The notes under the pieces: generated by a model
Database searches by the model: none
The model's input: only the letters and a program-made list of their open reading frames with translations
Told to the model about the DNA's origin: nothing
Shown: positions 37,543 to 47,980 of the stretch, piece after piece
Numbering within the stretch: the first letter of the stretch is position 1
How the letters are laid out: every line of letters starts with the position of its first letter
Assembly (NCBI RefSeq): GCF_017316305.2
Contig: NZ_CP147250.1
Span: 1,012,001-1,076,000, forward strand
Length of the DNA: 64,000 nucleotides
From: Enterococcus sp. DIV1094
GTDB taxonomy: Bacteria; Bacillota; Bacilli; Lactobacillales; Enterococcaceae
Direction of reading: 5' to 3'
Translations under genes and position numbers: made by a program

Positions 37543-40500
37543 ACTTCTTCCTCCGTAGGAAACACAATGGCTTCCAATTGATCATCTTTCAAACTGTGTA
37601 GAACATTTTTAGCAACTATTGCGTTTTTTTCTTGGTAAGAAAGATTTTCAATGAATAATTGGTTTTGTAAACTACCACCAAATAAAATCTGATCGATATT
37701 TTCTTTTACGAACGTAGTGATTCCGCCAAATGTATTGCCGACTTTCGCTATGTTATCGATAAAGATAAATTGTAAATGATCGCTTCCTCCACTTAATAAA
37801 GCAGTTACTTCTTCAGGGTCCAATGTTAGTTTCCCTACTAGGTCCGCGATACCATTGATAATAACGAGCCTCTTGCAAGTTTCATTTGTTAAGAGCGCTT
37901 CTAGTGCCGTTTTTAGGCCTGTTGGTTCTTTCGTAAGGCATGAACGGTCCAAATAGAGTGAAACACCCGCCTTCGCTGATTCGAGTGTGCCATTGGCATC
38001 AATCAATACCACTTCTCCTTGACGTTCTTGACAGATTTGTTGAAGCAACCAAGGCATCATTGCACGGAATTGCTTATTGCTGCTGAAAAAGATCCCTAAT
38101 CGCAGACTCTGGAATAAGGCGAAAGATTCTACTAATGAGGTGGCTTTATTCAATCCCAAATACAGTTTGTTTTCATCGGCTTGCACAAGGTAAGAAGTGA
38201 AACTTTTCCGAGTTAGATTTTCTGGTGCCATTGGAATTTTGTCAGGGCGTTCTCCTGTCCATGCTCGATTGATCTCTATGATTTCTTCTTCCAAATATTG
38301 AAGTAGTTCGGCATCATTTTTTCCATTACTTGGGAGATAAAACTGAATAGTGGTTGGCGTAGACAGTAAGACTTGCCCACGACCATTGATTGCTTCGGAG
38401 GTTAAAGCATTTCTGCCCATGACCATGTTTATCTCATTTTCATCGTTTAAATACATCGCGATCTTCGTTGCAATATTGCTCATCATATTGGTTCGGATGC
38501 TACCTGCTCGATTTGCAGTCATCACAAGAAAGACACCTAAACTTGCGCCATCTCGTAGTAATTGAAGCAACACTTCGTCAATTCTATCTTTACGCTTATC
38601 TTCTAAGCTCAATCCATCATAACTGTCGAGAATGACTCCTAAGATCGGTAATTTTTCTGTTGTTCTTGTCTCGTATTGTGTGAGATTAGCGACTCCAGCT
38701 TGCTTGAATAAACTTTTTCGCTCAGCCAGTATTTTTTCGATTCGCCCGAGCATTTTTTGCAATTTTTCATCTTCTTCCAAGGTTGCAATATCTGCGACAT
38801 GCGGCAATTCTTTGAGTGGCAATAAGCCGTTATTCCCAAAATCGATTAAATGAAAGTGAATCATTTCAGGGGTGTTTTGACGAGCAAGATTCATCACAAG
38901 GGTTTGCAATAGTGTCGATTTCCCATACCCTGGACTGGCAACGATCAGTGTATGACTGGCTTCTTCAAGATTGAAAGTATGATTCAATTGTTTTTGTTCC
39001 GAGGGGATATCTAAGCACCCAAATGGGATTGCTAGATTGCGGTCTTCCGCCTGTGTCACTTTTGGGGTAACGAGTTGCTTCTCCAAGTTCGGTAGCCATG
39101 GTTTATCTGGTAACTTGTAGGCAGAAGCAGCAAAAGTTGTCTTGATTCGATCAATGACTGCTTCTAATTGTGTCGGCAGATCTCGAGTATCTTTTCCTTG
39201 GACAACTTCGACATCTGGATCATAGAGCAATTCCAGCTGTCCCAATTCATTGATTTTAAATATCCGTTCATCGATCACTTCTTCGATTAATTGTTCGGGG
39301 TCATAAGGCACTCCTGCATATCCGCTTTGAAACAATTCATACACTTCATTTTCGCCAACTTTCAAATACCCTCTTCCTGGGTTTACGATTTGTGCCGCAT
39401 CCGGTGTTTTGAGTAGTTCATTTGAATCTTGGATACTCGCCATTTTCAAAGCGATTTTACTCGTACTATTGGCTTCGATCTGATCGTTGACTACGCCAGA
39501 AGGTTTTTGAGTGGCTAAAATCAAATGAACACCTAATGAACGTCCGATCCGGGCAACCGAGGTGAGTTCGTCTAAAAATTCTGGCACGTTGGCTTTAAGC
39601 TCTGCAAATTCATCGGAAACTAGGATCAAATGAGGCAATGGTTTTTGCGGATAAACAACGTCTGGCTTAGGCGTTTTTCTTTGTTTATACAAAGACATAT
39701 AGCCGTTGATATTATTTACGCCATATTTGGCAAACTCTCTTTGTCGTTTTGCCAGCTCTGCTTTGATACTTGCCAAGGCTCGCGCAGTTCCAGCGCCGTC
39801 CAAATTGGTGATTGCTCCCATAAAGTGCGGTAAATGGTCTAAGGTATTGGCAATGCCGCCACCTTTCCAGTCAATAATCAACATGCCAATATCTTCTGGC
39901 GAAAAATTGATTGCTAAACCGATCAAATAAGTCGTTAAAAATTCGGATTTCCCTGAACCAGTCGTACCTCCAACTAAAGCGTGCGGGCCATGGACTCGTT
40001 CATGCAGATCCCAATAAACGAAATCTTTTTTCCCGCGCCAGCCAATCAATGACCGAATAGATTTATTCGGTTCAGCCGAAGCCCAACGATTTGAAATCAT
40101 GAGTTCTTCAACTGTCTTGACCTCATACTGATCCAGTAGACTTAAACTGTCAGGTACGGCATTTTTCTCTACTTCCACATGATGGAGATTAGCCAAACGC
40201 CGAATCGCTTTTTCGATTGGATAAGTTGTCGGCAAATGATTCGGAATAAATCGCTGATTTACATATTCATTGTTTTGATTGATCAACGTTGCCGCTTCAT
40301 TGCTTTGGTATTCGATTAACGTCGTTGTTGTTTCTGGCAACATATTCAATGTTTCTTTTCCCCAGATGACCGTAATTCCATACTCTCCTAAATTTTCGGC
40401 CAAAAATTCGTTTAATCCATGACCTGCTAACCAACTTTCATCCAGGATCGAAAACACATAATGCGGTTGGAAGTGGACTTTCTCATTTCCAGCCTCACGA

Positions 40501-41954
40501 ACTTGTTGTTTTCTTTTTGCTATTATTTGATAAAAGGAATTCAAAACCATATCTCGACTTTGAGGCGTATGGACAATGCCTCTCAGATTTAACGAACGAA
40601 TTTTATCATGGGGCAACCAACGCCATTCTCGCCAATGTTGTTCGTATTCTTCTGATGGGATCAGTGTAATGAACTCAACATCTCGATAGGAGTGCAATAC
40701 GCATAACTGGAAGAGAAGGAGTTGTAATGCTGTTCGCAAAATATTAGGCGTTCCTGCTAAACCAACTGTTTGTTCCAAAAGTGATACAATGATCGGTGCA
40801 TCTTCCAGTTGTTTATACGGGCTATTGAGATGCTCAAATGCTTCATTGCTTAATTCATCCTCTTCTGTCAGTTGGTAGCTTGTTTGAAAGCTGGCGTTGA
40901 TCTCGCCGATCCCTAAACGGACAGATAAAAAATCCTCATTTACTGTCATCCGTTCATAGATCCGTGAATGGTAATCTTTTGCCATCAATGCTAGTTCATC
41001 CAGTGAAGGATTCATATATTCCAAAGCTATTTTTTGTGTTTGCTGTAAGACGTTAAGCTCCGATTTTTTTTTGATCATATACTGACGATAATGCGCTTCC
41101 CTCGCGTGATTTTTTCTGTTGGTTTCTTTTCTATTCGTAAAATAACTCGAAACAGAAAAGCCTGTTGTCAGTAAACTAGCCCCACCCATACTGATGAGCA
41201 TGACTGGATTACCTCCGCTCAAGAAACTTGTCGCACCGCTTAGAACAACCATACCTAAAGGTGGCACGATCGTTTTCAACCATTCGTTCTTTCCTTCAGC
41301 AGATTTCTGCTTAGGGGGTTGGATCGCTACTTTCTCTTTTGGCTCCTTCAAGTGGATTCTTGGGCTACGTCTGAATGCGGGGAAGTTTGCTGGATACTCG
41401 GAAAGATAGGGTTCTTCCAGCAACTGCCAAGGGTCTAACCGTAGCTGATTTTTCAGATCGGTGATTTTCAATTGTTTCTCACGCATCTCAATGATCAGAT
41501 AGTCAATGATCAATTGATCGCCTACAGAAAATGGAAAGACACCTTTTTTTACACGTTGGTGATTGTAATAGATCTTTGCTTCACTAGGATAGATTTTCAC
41601 TTGATAGTCCTCGAGACTACTATCGTAATCAAGAAAAACCAACGCGTCAGAATCGATCCAGATTGCCGAGTCTTTTGCCCTTGATAGGTAGATACTTCCC
41701 CTCGGTTTATTGACGACAACCGTTTTCAATTGCTCATGCTGAACTAGGAGAAACTTCTCATCTCTGACTAATTCTCCTTCACAAAAAAGCTGTCCATCTT
41801 CACAGGAAATCGTGCGGTTTTCAATCATTACTTGATTCATTTTTTCTGTCATTTGTTTATGACTAAACGTCGAACCAAAGTAAAATAGATCATAAAGAAC
41901 CGAAACGGAATGTTGGATTTGATCAGTCATTGAAATTGGCTTAGTTTGCTTCAT
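37539..41954 (-). CDS. essC: T7SS ATPase EssC
   Basis: EssC is the membrane motor of the Firmicute T7SS. The 1471-residue protein has FHA-like N-terminal domains (1-190), two membrane helices (about 230-275) and three FtsK/SpoIIIE ATPase domains. Walker A is intact in D1 (GGTTGSGKSEF, about 660-670) and D2 (SPGYGKSTLL, about 1005-1014). D3 near 1288 reads FSSNKQFRA and lacks a proper P-loop. In other Firmicutes the EssC C-terminus varies together with the downstream effector module. It overlaps essB by 14 nt. Confidence 0.96.
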   Translation of the reverse strand: MKQTKPISMTDQIQHSVSVLYDLFYFGSTFSHKQMTEKMNQVMIENRTISCEDGQLFCEGELVRDEKFLLVQHEQLKTVVVNKPRGSIYLSRAKDSAIWIDSDALVFLDYDSSLEDYQVKIYPSEAKIYYNHQRVKKGVFPFSVGDQLIIDYLIIEMREKQLKITDLKNQLRLDPWQLLEEPYLSEYPANFPAFRRSPRIHLKEPKEKVAIQPPKQKSAEGKNEWLKTIVPPLGMVVLSGATSFLSGGNPVMLISMGGASLLTTGFSVSSYFTNRKETNRKNHAREAHYRQYMIKKKSELNVLQQTQKIALEYMNPSLDELALMAKDYHSRIYERMTVNEDFLSVRLGIGEINASFQTSYQLTEEDELSNEAFEHLNSPYKQLEDAPIIVSLLEQTVGLAGTPNILRTALQLLLFQLCVLHSYRDVEFITLIPSEEYEQHWREWRWLPHDKIRSLNLRGIVHTPQSRDMVLNSFYQIIAKRKQQVREAGNEKVHFQPHYVFSILDESWLAGHGLNEFLAENLGEYGITVIWGKETLNMLPETTTTLIEYQSNEAATLINQNNEYVNQRFIPNHLPTTYPIEKAIRRLANLHHVEVEKNAVPDSLSLLDQYEVKTVEELMISNRWASAEPNKSIRSLIGWRGKKDFVYWDLHERVHGPHALVGGTTGSGKSEFLTTYLIGLAINFSPEDIGMLIIDWKGGGIANTLDHLPHFMGAITNLDGAGTARALASIKAELAKRQREFAKYGVNNINGYMSLYKQRKTPKPDVVYPQKPLPHLILVSDEFAELKANVPEFLDELTSVARIGRSLGVHLILATQKPSGVVNDQIEANSTSKIALKMASIQDSNELLKTPDAAQIVNPGRGYLKVGENEVYELFQSGYAGVPYDPEQLIEEVIDERIFKINELGQLELLYDPDVEVVQGKDTRDLPTQLEAVIDRIKTTFAASAYKLPDKPWLPNLEKQLVTPKVTQAEDRNLAIPFGCLDIPSEQKQLNHTFNLEEASHTLIVASPGYGKSTLLQTLVMNLARQNTPEMIHFHLIDFGNNGLLPLKELPHVADIATLEEDEKLQKMLGRIEKILAERKSLFKQAGVANLTQYETRTTEKLPILGVILDSYDGLSLEDKRKDRIDEVLLQLLRDGASLGVFLVMTANRAGSIRTNMMSNIATKIAMYLNDENEINMVMGRNALTSEAINGRGQVLLSTPTTIQFYLPSNGKNDAELLQYLEEEIIEINRAWTGERPDKIPMAPENLTRKSFTSYLVQADENKLYLGLNKATSLVESFALFQSLRLGIFFSSNKQFRAMMPWLLQQICQERQGEVVLIDANGTLESAKAGVSLYLDRSCLTKEPTGLKTALEALLTNETCKRLVIINGIADLVGKLTLDPEEVTALLSGGSDHLQFIFIDNIAKVGNTFGGITTFVKENIDQILFGGSLQNQLFIENLSYQEKNAIVAKNVLHSLKDDQLEAIVFPTEEEV

Positions 41955-43113
41955 TGCTATCCGTCCCGCCTTCTAAAATTTCTAAGTACTTATTGATTTC
42001 TTCCTCATAACTGATTAGTAATTCTTGCTTCTTCTGGCCACTCATTTTATTGTTTGCTCTTGTGGCGTCATATAATTTGGTGTAGGCATGCAAAATATAT
42101 TGATTATCACCGAGATTTTGTGCGATATCTAAGGATCGATCAAAATCTCCCCGCCCGATGTAGATCCAGTAGAGCAAGGTATTTTCATTTGATTTTTGGG
42201 AAATGTTGTTCAATATCGCTGTTTTTTGTTCATTGGACAAATTATCCAGTTGTATTGCGCTGACTGCAGCGACGTATTGGGCACCATTAGGAAGATCTTC
42301 AGGTTTATCATCCTTTAATGTTGTTAAGACCCCTGCATAATTATTGGCAATGTACTGCGTTTCAGCCGAGCTGATCCGTTCTTGTGCGGGAAGTCGATCA
42401 AACGCATAGATACCTGTCGTAATCGCTAAACCGATTGTTAAAATTCCTAATATCAGTGTTCCCCATTTAAAAACAAGGTAGCTTTTTTTGTTCACCATTT
42501 GGATTTCAGTCGCACGCTTTGCTTTTTGTTGCACGACCTGTTCGCCGATCATGCGATCAATTTCTGCGACACTATTTGCTCCTTGGATTCGCTTCGAAAG
42601 CTCATCCTTCAAGGTGCCATTTCCTTCAATCAATTGCTCATAATCGTACTTGGGATGTAAAATCGTTAGAATCAACGCGCGATATTGCTTCAAAAATTCT
42701 TCTTCGGTTGCTTCATAAGGAATGATTGAATGCGCAAACCCCCGATGCCCTACGATGATTTCTTCCCCGAATAAAAATAGATTTGCCGGATGGATGAAAG
42801 GTTGGATGGGGCTGGTTAAAAACTCGGATAAGAAACTGATTTTTTGTGCAAGCAATAATCGTTGAAAAAGTTCTGTTCGTTTCAGACATTCTTGCAAAGA
42901 ATAGATTTGTTTACTTTTTTGGTACTGAATGACTAGTTTTTCTTCTGAAGACTCTACGATCCGTCCAGAAAGTAAATGTTTTTTTTGTGCTAAGAATAGT
43001 TGATACTGTTCTAGGCGATCCAACTGGTACTGTTTCGCATTCAGTGTTACTTCTACCATATCAGCTGTTGTCTCAATGATGATCGTCTCAGAAATATCTT
43101 TTATGTGGCTCAC
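41941..43113 (-). CDS. essB: T7SS component EssB
   Basis: The 390-residue protein has the pseudokinase-like cytoplasmic domain (residues 1-205, with LVIQYQKSKQIYSLQECLKR), one membrane helix at 212-237 (WGTLILGILTIGLAITTG) and an extracellular helical domain. EssB is a core structural subunit that contacts EssC and EsaA. The start is GTG at 43113, overlapping the esaB stop by 4 nt, with GGAGG just upstream. Confidence 0.94.
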   Translation of the reverse strand: MSHIKDISETIIIETTADMVEVTLNAKQYQLDRLEQYQLFLAQKKHLLSGRIVESSEEKLVIQYQKSKQIYSLQECLKRTELFQRLLLAQKISFLSEFLTSPIQPFIHPANLFLFGEEIIVGHRGFAHSIIPYEATEEEFLKQYRALILTILHPKYDYEQLIEGNGTLKDELSKRIQGANSVAEIDRMIGEQVVQQKAKRATEIQMVNKKSYLVFKWGTLILGILTIGLAITTGIYAFDRLPAQERISSAETQYIANNYAGVLTTLKDDKPEDLPNGAQYVAAVSAIQLDNLSNEQKTAILNNISQKSNENTLLYWIYIGRGDFDRSLDIAQNLGDNQYILHAYTKLYDATRANNKMSGQKKQELLISYEEEINKYLEILEGGTDSNEAN

Positions 43114-43385
43114 GTTCGTTCCTCCGCTTTTTGTTGAGATTCATGAATCAGCAAATGATCGCCTTCACTTAATGGGTAATCCGCTACATAGGCCTCTTCT
43201 TTTAAGCGGATTGGTTTATTCAATACGACTAAATCGAACGTATCAGGCAGTGACGAACCATTTTGCGTTAAAGCTTCTTTTAATAATTCTTTCAATCGTG
43301 TAATCGTTACTTGGATCGGAATTTGCAAATCAATGATTTCTTCTTTGACTTGTAAACTAATACCGATTGCTTGATTTTTTTCCAA
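43110..43385 (-). CDS. esaB: T7SS accessory protein EsaB (YukD-like)
   Basis: A 91-residue ubiquitin-fold protein: the beta-grasp pattern is seen in GISLQVKEEIIDLQIPIQV...LKELLKEALTQNG, ending in YPLSEGDHLLIHES. EsaB is a small cytoplasmic regulator of secretion. The start is TTG at 43385 with AAAGGAC upstream; no better codon exists in frame. Thirteen nt separate it from essA. Confidence 0.9.
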   Translation of the reverse strand: MEKNQAIGISLQVKEEIIDLQIPIQVTITRLKELLKEALTQNGSSLPDTFDLVVLNKPIRLKEEAYVADYPLSEGDHLLIHESQQKAEERT

Positions 43386-43398
43386 CTACAACAGTCCT

Positions 43399-43884
43399 TT
43401 AATTATTTTTGTATTTCTGTTGTGAAAACTTTTTCCCTAAGTAACCGCCCCCACTAACCAGTAAAATACTCCCCAATAGAAGTAACAGCCAAGAAACAAT
43501 TGTCCCGTGGGCAGTTGTGGGATTGGGGTTCGCTGACAATTGATGCCCTACAGACATTTGCTCTTCTTTAAACAATTTGGGTGTAACCGTATGTTCAAAA
43601 ACTTGTGGCTGACCGGTTTCTTCTGCCACAAAGACTAGAGTTTGAGCAGTAGAGATTTGTTGCTTTTCTTGCTCAATTCGCTCTTGGTCTAATTTTGTTT
43701 TATCTGCTAAAAATAAATCGTGCAGTATAAAGGTTGTTTCATTGTCTTCAACGCCTTCACTCTCTCGGTAGATCACCTGATTATTGATCGTGAGCGTACC
43801 TGAAAAAACTGTAGGATTGTTTGGACTAAAAACCTGTAATAGTCCTAATAAAAAGAGCAGTCGTCCTATTTTTTTCTGAGCCAT
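43399..43884 (-). CDS. essA: T7SS component EssA
   Basis: The 161-residue protein begins with a hydrophobic signal or anchor (IGRLLFLLGLLQVFSPNNP), has an extracellular domain and ends with one membrane helix (about 135-155) and a basic tail. This is the size and topology of EssA. I use the ATG at 43884 because GGAGGGATC lies directly before it; the longer frame to 43938 would overlap esaA and add 18 Lys/Arg-rich residues. Confidence 0.87.
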   Translation of the reverse strand: MAQKKIGRLLFLLGLLQVFSPNNPTVFSGTLTINNQVIYRESEGVEDNETTFILHDLFLADKTKLDQERIEQEKQQISTAQTLVFVAEETGQPQVFEHTVTPKLFKEEQMSVGHQLSANPNPTTAHGTIVSWLLLLLGSILLVSGGGYLGKKFSQQKYKNN

Positions 43885-43897
43885 CTGATCCCTCCGT

Positions 43898-46800
43898 TTA
43901 TTCACTTGCTTGCTCTTTCTTTTCTTCCGGTCGGACAATAAAGTTCAGTACGATTCCAAACAAAAGGAAGAGAATCAGGAGTAGGTAACTTCCCCAACCG
44001 ATGACCCCTTCATTCATCAATACGGTAAACCCATTTTGAACATTCTGTAGAGGTGACAGACGGTAGAGTACTTCCGTTAACGAACCATTTTTGATCGCTA
44101 CGCCCAACAAAGGGGTCAACATGAAGAACAAGCCAAAAATCCCACCACATAGATACAACGTGATCTTTTTGAATTGACGCATGAACCCTAAAAGAACCAA
44201 TTGTCCACTGGCAAAGACTAAAAACGCATAAATGAACCAAATAAAAGAATGCGCAGCACCTGATACTGTGGTCGTTAAAATACTGTAAATAAGCGATAGC
44301 ACAAACGTCACGCTGAGTATAGCCACCATATTGGGTATGTTTTTCCATAGACGGTTTGGCGTAACCAATAAATCGGCAGAAGACACGACTCGTTTTTTCA
44401 TCACGCTAGATAATTGGAAGGATACTAACAGGATCGTAAACCCACCGATCAGCGTCACATAGTATGGAGTCAATGAACTTTGTCTTGTTTGACCAAAACT
44501 TACTTGCCCTAAAATTGGACTGGCAAGAAAATTAAAGACATGTGGATTGTCTGCTCCACCATTCCTTGTATTTGAAAGGACGCCACTAAATGCTTCAGCA
44601 TATAGTTGATTTTCTGAAATCGTCTGTGCCGATTCATCGAGAGACGAACTTAGATTGCTTAAAATAGTGTTTGCATTGTCCTGTACTTCGACCGTCGACT
44701 CTTTAAGTTGTTCGATCGTCGGAGCAATATCAGCTACTTCCGCCGCAGATTGTCCGGTAACTTCAGCTGCTGACTTTGAACTTGCCATCAATCCTTGCAT
44801 CGTTTCGATTAGATTGGTTGTACGAGCTTCAATCATCGCGTATTCATTTTCTTTAGGATGTGGATTTCCTTCTGTGATGACAGATTCCGCTTCTATTTGT
44901 GCCGTTTGTTGCCAACCGGTGTAAACTGTATGGATATGTTGATTCGCAGAAGCAAACCACTGATTTAATTTGTCTGCTTCTTCCACAAACGTTTGTGGTA
45001 ACGTCATAAGGTGCAACGTACCGTACAAAGTTGGTTTTTGTTCTTCGGACTCTCTCGTCCCTGGGGAACCAATGACCGCTTGTAAAGCAATGAGTTGATT
45101 CTCTGTGTCGCCATACAATTGATCTCCTGTTTTTTTATATTCCTGGTACAGCTGTTCACTGATCATCAAAGGCTTATCACTTTCCTGAAGATTGTTGTAA
45201 AGCCAGTAGATCGACCGAGAATCAGCTAATTCAATGAGGGATTTCCCTATATTTTCTGGTTGATCGATCATCAGTCGGTATGCGGGTGTCGTTATAGAGT
45301 GGTGGGGTGCACCAAATAGCGTAACAATTTGTTGTGCAGTGGTACTCAGCAGTTGAAACAACTCCAATATTTGTGGCACATCATCGATCAAAGGCTGATC
45401 CATCGGAAGATAAACCGAGTATTCATTCGTCTGTTGTACACGTTCATTGATCATCCATGTGTAAAACACCTGATTGTATGAAGTCGTCTGCTGTTCTGGA
45501 GTCAATTGCCAGCTCAAAGGAATCTTTATTTCAAAAGCCAATGTCTCTGGCAATGAAGGATTTTCTAAACGATGATCTCCCTCTTCCGTTTCCTCCTCCG
45601 GCTCAATCACCCAAGGCTTTAGGATCGTCAAAGAATGGTCTGTATCTATTCGAATCGCTGTTTCATAATTGTAGGGTGCCAACAACTGATTCAAGTCATT
45701 TTCCATTTCTGTAAAATCATGTGTTGGATCAAAAGTGACCGCCCCATATTGCTCTTCTGTTTGTATAGAGAGAACCGTTTCTTGATTTAAATCAATTGAA
45801 ATCTGTTGATAGGCTGTAGGTAAAGAAATGTTTGCTTCATGTTGTGCCCTTGGTTCAAGATAAGCAAAAGAAGCTTCACTCCCGATTGGTTGATCAAAAT
45901 CATTGGCATAACGTGTCACGATCGTTAACTCATCATTAAAAATCGCCGCCTGATCCTGACTGATCACTGCTTGGTTTTGTAATTCAGCTAATAATTGAGC
46001 CAAACTATCTGTTGGTATTTGCGGCAAGGCTTGTTCAATCACTGATTGATACGCGCCATCTAGTTTCGGTTCATTCCTTTGATTCGTCATCAACTTGATG
46101 ATTGCATGTTTGACTTGATCTTCTGTGGCAGTTTCAGGTGTACTTGTCGGATCGTTATAATAGGCATTGGCAATTTGTCCTTTTAATCGTTCTAACTGCT
46201 CGACCTGACTTTCCAACTCGGTAATTTGTTGTTGGATCTCTTCAATGCGTGCCTGTTGATTCGTTTGAAAAGCCGTTGCCTGAGTCAAAAAATCCCAATA
46301 CACGCCCATACTGTTTTGCTCATTTGATGTATAAAAATTGCTAAACTGAGTTAAAATCGCATCATTGAACAAATCATGTTGGTTGGTATAATCAATCGTT
46401 GCATTTTCCCATTGAGCGGCTAATTGATTTTTTTGTACATCGACTTGTTGATTGAATTGCTCGATTGCTTCGTTGATTTTTTCATTTGCTTCTTTTGTAT
46501 AGTCGACAATCGTCTCCTGGACACTTTCTGTCTCTTGATGTGTTTCTTCCAAACTTGTATTATTGCGATCTAAAAGAGTTTGCACTGAATCTACAAAGGC
46601 TTGTTGTTGGGCGTTGAATGTACTATTAGTTTTCTCCAAGATACTCGTTGTATCCAGCACACTAGCATAATTGTCTGGAATATTTTTGAATGGTTGGTAA
46701 ATCGTATTTTCCAGATTTTGTTGATAGCTGCTGTGCGTGTTGGTCATTTTGTTCACATTTTGTTGTGCCTCAGATAGATTCCCTACAATACTCGAGAAAT

Positions 46801-47281
46801 ACATCTGTACGACACGTTGATTGAAGTTTGTTAAAATCTGATTTACCTGTTCTTCGATCATTTGGTTCGTGATTTCATTTTGTCCATCCCGCACTTGATA
46901 TTCGATGATCGCTTTTTCTGGATTGATGCTTTGTAAAGATAATAGTCTTTCCGAAAAATCTTGGGGAATAATGATTTTTGCATCGAATTGGCCATTCTCT
47001 AGTCCTGCTGTTGCAATATTGCGTGTCGTAGTTTCCCAACGATTTGTAGTATCTTTATTGATCAATGTCACAAAATCTGTTCCTAATAAGTACTGCTGAC
47101 CTTCAAAATCTGCGCCTCGATCTTCGTTCACTAAAACATATTGCATTTTTGATGTCGGACTAGCATTACTCGTGATGATACTCTTTTCTTCAAATCCAAT
47201 ATAAGCAAAGAAAAGAAGCAAAGATAGACTTGCAAAGATTGCAAGAATAAAAGGTTGCTTTTGCTTCAATCGATTTTTCAA
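43898..47281 (-). CDS. esaA: T7SS component EsaA
   Basis: EsaA forms the extracellular arrow-shaped part of the T7SSb and also serves as phage receptor in related systems. The product of about 1127 residues has an N-terminal membrane helix (about 10-35, FILAIFASLSLLLFFAYIG), a large extracellular helical region of nearly 900 residues and five C-terminal membrane helices. I prefer the TTG at 47281: AGAGGAGGATAACC sits just before it, whereas the GTG at 47323 has only AGGTAC. Confidence 0.93.
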   Translation of the reverse strand: MKNRLKQKQPFILAIFASLSLLLFFAYIGFEEKSIITSNASPTSKMQYVLVNEDRGADFEGQQYLLGTDFVTLINKDTTNRWETTTRNIATAGLENGQFDAKIIIPQDFSERLLSLQSINPEKAIIEYQVRDGQNEITNQMIEEQVNQILTNFNQRVVQMYFSSIVGNLSEAQQNVNKMTNTHSSYQQNLENTIYQPFKNIPDNYASVLDTTSILEKTNSTFNAQQQAFVDSVQTLLDRNNTSLEETHQETESVQETIVDYTKEANEKINEAIEQFNQQVDVQKNQLAAQWENATIDYTNQHDLFNDAILTQFSNFYTSNEQNSMGVYWDFLTQATAFQTNQQARIEEIQQQITELESQVEQLERLKGQIANAYYNDPTSTPETATEDQVKHAIIKLMTNQRNEPKLDGAYQSVIEQALPQIPTDSLAQLLAELQNQAVISQDQAAIFNDELTIVTRYANDFDQPIGSEASFAYLEPRAQHEANISLPTAYQQISIDLNQETVLSIQTEEQYGAVTFDPTHDFTEMENDLNQLLAPYNYETAIRIDTDHSLTILKPWVIEPEEETEEGDHRLENPSLPETLAFEIKIPLSWQLTPEQQTTSYNQVFYTWMINERVQQTNEYSVYLPMDQPLIDDVPQILELFQLLSTTAQQIVTLFGAPHHSITTPAYRLMIDQPENIGKSLIELADSRSIYWLYNNLQESDKPLMISEQLYQEYKKTGDQLYGDTENQLIALQAVIGSPGTRESEEQKPTLYGTLHLMTLPQTFVEEADKLNQWFASANQHIHTVYTGWQQTAQIEAESVITEGNPHPKENEYAMIEARTTNLIETMQGLMASSKSAAEVTGQSAAEVADIAPTIEQLKESTVEVQDNANTILSNLSSSLDESAQTISENQLYAEAFSGVLSNTRNGGADNPHVFNFLASPILGQVSFGQTRQSSLTPYYVTLIGGFTILLVSFQLSSVMKKRVVSSADLLVTPNRLWKNIPNMVAILSVTFVLSLIYSILTTTVSGAAHSFIWFIYAFLVFASGQLVLLGFMRQFKKITLYLCGGIFGLFFMLTPLLGVAIKNGSLTEVLYRLSPLQNVQNGFTVLMNEGVIGWGSYLLLILFLLFGIVLNFIVRPEEKKEQASE

Positions 47282-47358
47282 ATGGTTATCCTCCTCTGAA
47301 AAAGGATTTTTTCCAGAAGTCACTTGTACCTGTATGTACAGCGCAAGTCATTCTTTTA

Positions 47359-47414
47359 AAATAAGCGTCAAAATCCAAAAAGAGCTAGCTGATTTCGGAT
47401 TTTGACGCTTATTT
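47359..47414 (-). terminator. Terminator between esxA and esaA
   Basis: An 18-bp perfect stem (AAATAAGCGTCAAAATCC, 47359-47376, with 47397-47414) encloses 20 nt and is followed by T-rich sequence on the minus strand. It likely ends most esxA transcripts before the machinery genes. Confidence 0.88.
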
Positions 47415-47555
47415 CTTGAAATTGTGCACTTCTGTCATATCCTTTTTTAGGCTATAGCTGAGATGCTGTTATTGATTGTATTTTATTTCACATAAAATGG
47501 GTTGATAAGGGATCTTAGGTAACTAGTTACAGTTCCCTTCGATTTGTTGCTCAAG

Positions 47556-47849
47556 TTAAAAGCCAAACGAACCGGCATCTTGACGATCGCGTTCTGCGAC
47601 AGTATCAGCATATTTGTTCAACTGTTGGTTGATACTTTCAAGAAGTTCTTCCATTTGTCGCACGTTGCCTTCTAACTGATTGTATTGTTCCAAATAGGCT
47701 TGAAACGCTTGCCCTTTCCACTGTTGACTGATTTGTTGGTTCATTGAATTGACTTTGCGGATTGCTTCCTGGATCTGAGATGCTGCCTGTGAATAAACCT
47801 GTGCTTGTGACTTCAGTTGTTCGGGTGTGACTGCAATTACTCCTGCCAT
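47556..47849 (-). CDS. esxA: WXG100 protein EsxA
   Basis: The 97-residue helical-hairpin protein has the WXG motif as QQWKG at residues 42-46, two amphipathic helices and the C-terminal export signal region (KYADTVAERDRQD). EsxA is secreted as a dimer and is needed for secretion of other substrates. GGAGG lies 7 nt upstream of the ATG. It stands alone at the head of the locus, with its own promoter region and a strong terminator; no second WXG100 gene is present. Confidence 0.97.
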   Translation of the reverse strand: MAGVIAVTPEQLKSQAQVYSQAASQIQEAIRKVNSMNQQISQQWKGQAFQAYLEQYNQLEGNVRQMEELLESINQQLNKYADTVAERDRQDAGSFGF

Positions 47850-47874
47850 TGTGTAACCTCCTAAAAAATTTTTT

Positions 47875-47909
47875 TGACTAGTTTATCATACTTGATTTTT
47901 AACTGGTCA
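47875..47909 (-). promoter_or_regulatory. Candidate esxA promoter overlapping an inverted repeat
   Basis: On the minus strand TTGACC (47904-47909) and GATAAA (47881-47886) are 17 nt apart. The arms GACTAGTT (47875-47882) and AACTGGTC (47900-47907) form an inverted repeat with one mismatch that covers the core promoter, as an operator would. Binding protein unknown; the adjacent Rgg-type regulator is a candidate. Confidence 0.5.
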
Positions 47910-47980
47910 AAATATAATACGCCGAATAAGGTTAATCTTCGTCGTATACGCACAATTATTTCCGTATAGGATTAGTTATT

